Of a DNA stretch of 64,000 nucleotides, positions 62,212 through 64,000 are shown piece by piece. The position numbers and the translations under genes were made by a program. Under the pieces are notes generated by a model, which searched no databases, was not told the DNA's origin, and was given only the letters and a program-made list of their open reading frames with translations. The stretch lies in contig CAJTCV010000007.1 of NCBI GenBank assembly GCA_910574805.1, forward strand, positions 62,001 to 126,000, given 5' to 3'. Positions within the stretch are counted from its first letter, which is position 1. Each line of letters begins with the position of its first letter. The DNA comes from Lachnospiraceae bacterium (GTDB taxonomy: Bacteria > Bacillota > Clostridia > Lachnospirales > Lachnospiraceae).

Positions 62212-63753
62212 ATGGAGTTAAAAACATTATTGCAGTTTGATTCGATCGTGATCCAGTGTCATAACGATCCGGATGCGGATGCCATTGCCAGCGGGTTTGG
62301 CGTCTGGTCGTATCTGCGTGCCAACAAAAAAGAGCCCCGGCTGGTCTATGGCGGAAGATATCCGGTCCGGAAAAGCAATCTGGTGCGGATGGTGGAGTGT
62401 CTTGAGATCCCGGTGGAACACGTCCATGCGCTGGAAGAAGAGCCGGAGCTTCTTCTGACGGTGGACTGTCAGCCGGGAGAGCGAAATGTAGAAAGACTGT
62501 CCGGAAAAAAACTGGCGGCAATCGATCACCATATCACCAGAAAGGAAAGTCTGTCCAGCCTGTGGGACAGGGAGATCCGCGATAATTACGGCGCCTGTGC
62601 GACGATTATCTGGGACCTGCTCAGGCGGGAGCAGTTTGATATCAAAGGAAACCGGCGTCTGGCGGTCGCCCTGTATTATGGCCTTTTCATGGATACGTGC
62701 AAACTTCAGGAGATCTGCCAGGTGAAGGACCGCGCCATGCGGGATGAACTGGAATCCGTGTTTGACCAGAAGGACAGAGATGTGATCGACGAATTCAAAA
62801 CGCATAATCTGTCGGCGGAAGAGCTGCTCATCGTAGGGCAGGCGCTGGGAACCTGTGAAAACAATAAAGAAAAACGGTATGCGATTGCACAGGCGGCTCC
62901 CTGCGATCCGAATCTACTGGGAATCATCTCGGATCAGATGCTGGAAGTGGATACGGTGGATACGTGCATTGCGTACTGCATGCTGCCAGGCGGTGCGAAG
63001 CTGTCGATCCGCAGCTGCTCGGATGAAACCCGTGCCAGCGATCTGGCGGGATATCTGGCCGGAGGCGGAGGACATGAGAAGAAAGCAGGCGGCTTTCTCA
63101 CCATTGAACTTTTGAAGCACCCGGTCATTGATCCAAAGGAACTGGGGGACGTCGTATGCCGTTTTCTCACGGCGAGGGTGGAAGACTATTTCAGAGAGCA
63201 GGATATCATCCGGCTGGATAAAGAGAAATATCCGGATCTGACGGCGGAACCGCTCTATCAGAAGAAACCGGTGAAAATCGGCTACATAAAAGCGGCGGAT
63301 GTCTACAGGGAAGGGACAGAAGTAAAAGTCCGGATGCTGGAAGGCGACATGGAAGAGAAAGTGACCGACGACCTGTACTTTATTGTGGGCGTCAGGAACG
63401 AAGTTTATGTCAACGACCGCGGAAAACTGGAGCAGAACAATCTGTGCCTGAAAGATCCGTATGAGCTTTCTCCGGAGGCGCTTCAGGATGTGGAGGACGC
63501 CGTCAGCGCTGTAAACGAGGACGACGAAGTTCTGGCAGGGCATATTTTTACCTGCGTGCCAAAGGAATCCTGCGTCCATGCCCGCAGGCTGACAAGACGG
63601 ACCAAGGTGTTTTGGGAGGACGGACAGGGGTACTTGCTGGGTGAGCCAGGGGACTATCTGGCAGCCCGGGCAGAGGACCCCTCTGATATTTACATCATCA
63701 AGGAGGATGTCTTCGGTCTGACCTATGAGAAAGCGGCTGATTGCAGGGGGTGA
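62212..63753 (+). CDS. DHH-family phosphoesterase with long C-terminal extension
   Basis: 513 residues, ATG 62212 after GAGGAG. HNDPDADAIASGFG, LLTVDCQPG, AIDHH and DHHA1-type GGGGHEKKAGG motifs show a DHH/DHHA1 phosphoesterase in the first about 330 residues. The remaining about 180 residues (DVYREGTEVKVRMLEGDMEEKVT onward) are an extra domain with strand and helix character, not part of NrnA. A second DHH protein, NrnA, is in the window at 49019. Substrate unknown; nucleotide or polyphosphate products are plausible near PPK2. Confidence 0.85.
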   Translation: MELKTLLQFDSIVIQCHNDPDADAIASGFGVWSYLRANKKEPRLVYGGRYPVRKSNLVRMVECLEIPVEHVHALEEEPELLLTVDCQPGERNVERLSGKKLAAIDHHITRKESLSSLWDREIRDNYGACATIIWDLLRREQFDIKGNRRLAVALYYGLFMDTCKLQEICQVKDRAMRDELESVFDQKDRDVIDEFKTHNLSAEELLIVGQALGTCENNKEKRYAIAQAAPCDPNLLGIISDQMLEVDTVDTCIAYCMLPGGAKLSIRSCSDETRASDLAGYLAGGGGHEKKAGGFLTIELLKHPVIDPKELGDVVCRFLTARVEDYFREQDIIRLDKEKYPDLTAEPLYQKKPVKIGYIKAADVYREGTEVKVRMLEGDMEEKVTDDLYFIVGVRNEVYVNDRGKLEQNNLCLKDPYELSPEALQDVEDAVSAVNEDDEVLAGHIFTCVPKESCVHARRLTRRTKVFWEDGQGYLLGEPGDYLAARAEDPSDIYIIKEDVFGLTYEKAADCRG

Positions 63754-63757
63754 ACAA

Positions 63758-64000
63758 ATGAGGGAGAGAGGAAGATGGATTTTAAGGGCTTCAGCGTTTG
63801 CCATACCATTTTTTCTGGGCGTTGCCGGTTTTCTTCTGTCAGGGGAGGCGTTGCTGGATTCTGCATTTATTACCCTCTGCATGTACGGGATGGGGTATCC
63901 GGATCCCATACCGAATCTTCTGGTAGAGATCGCCAGATGGACCGCTCCGCTGGCGGCTGTCGGCGGAATTCTGCTGTTGTTCCAGGTGAACCGCCGTTTG
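63758..64000 (+). CDS. membrane protein, partial, possibly ion-channel-like N-terminus
   Basis: The frame from ATG 63758 is open to the window end (81 codons). A first hydrophobic segment (FAIPFFLGVAGFLLSG) is followed by YPDPIPNLLVEIARWTAPL and a second helix (AAVGGILLLF). The EIARWTAPL pattern recalls the membrane part of proteins with channel domains and NAD-binding or RyR domains. The identity depends on sequence beyond the window. Confidence 0.6.
   Translation, partial: MRERGRWILRASAFAIPFFLGVAGFLLSGEALLDSAFITLCMYGMGYPDPIPNLLVEIARWTAPLAAVGGILLLFQVNRRL

Noticed and set aside
1-64000. Prophage, insertion sequence or restriction/defence island
   Set aside because: No integrase, transposase, phage structural, toxin-antitoxin or restriction gene was found.

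Overview
This 64 kb window reads as chromosomal DNA of a gut-type Firmicute, most likely a member of the Lachnospiraceae (Clostridia). The reasons are the gene content (the DUF5717/DUF5716 pair, DUF6106, DUF5685, a CmpB-like permease family protein), T-box leaders in front of thrS and cysE-cysS, the Firmicutes order rimP-nusA-rnpM-ylxQ-infB-rbfA-nrnA-truB-ribF, strong AGGAGG ribosome binding sites and moderate GC. Genus cannot be fixed from the sequence alone. Almost all genes lie on the + strand; only a truncated XRE regulator, a small acidic membrane protein and a CobD/HisC-like aminotransferase are on the - strand. I found no insertion sequence, prophage, CRISPR array or rRNA gene.

Layout. 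1-4000: a partial XRE regulator diverges from a three-gene surface-glycan cluster (GT2, UDP-galactopyranose-mutase-like flavoprotein, GtrII-like membrane protein). 4070-8470: SEC-C protein, T-box(Thr)-thrS, a second mutase-like flavoprotein. 8610-11090: tRNA-Met, a GT11 fucosyltransferase, ispF, a GNAT acetyltransferase. 11090-14690: T-box(Cys)-cysE-cysS-mrnC-rlmB. 14694-20040: a second glycan cluster (GT-C membrane transferase, DegT-like PLP protein, GtrB-like GT2, Wzx-like flippase) with tRNA-Thr inside it. 20149-26821: glnS, a MocR regulator whose PLP lysine is replaced by Arg, an acidic membrane protein, a Cof-type HAD hydrolase, a PrsA-like lipoprotein, an aminotransferase. 26924-31867: a three-gene cassette of unknown function (DUF5717, DUF5716, TPR protein). 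32084-34712: a polar amino-acid ABC transporter. 34898-38061: purC, purB, CmpB-like membrane protein. 38194-43009: MarR with palindromic operators and a heterodimeric ABC exporter, then a HAD phosphatase. 43264-51812: the rimP-to-ribF translation/transcription operon. 51927-58942: a Na/Pi cotransporter, then a run of lineage-specific genes (DUF6106, zinc ribbon, DUF5685, J-domain-TPR, VanY-type peptidase with a 15-residue Ala-rich repeat, small hypotheticals). 59107-64000: LysR, HAD, PPK2-type phosphotransferase, DHH phosphoesterase and the start of a membrane protein cut by the window end.

How the genes fit together: most of the window is housekeeping for translation, cysteine and purine metabolism. 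Two glycan clusters and the GT11 gene serve cell-surface polysaccharide. The least explained parts are the DUF5717-DUF5716-TPR cassette and the DUF6106-zinc-ribbon-DUF5685-J-domain run. Both look like conserved multi-gene systems of this lineage without an assigned function, and DUF5685 carries two aspartate-rich motifs reminiscent of isoprenoid synthases.
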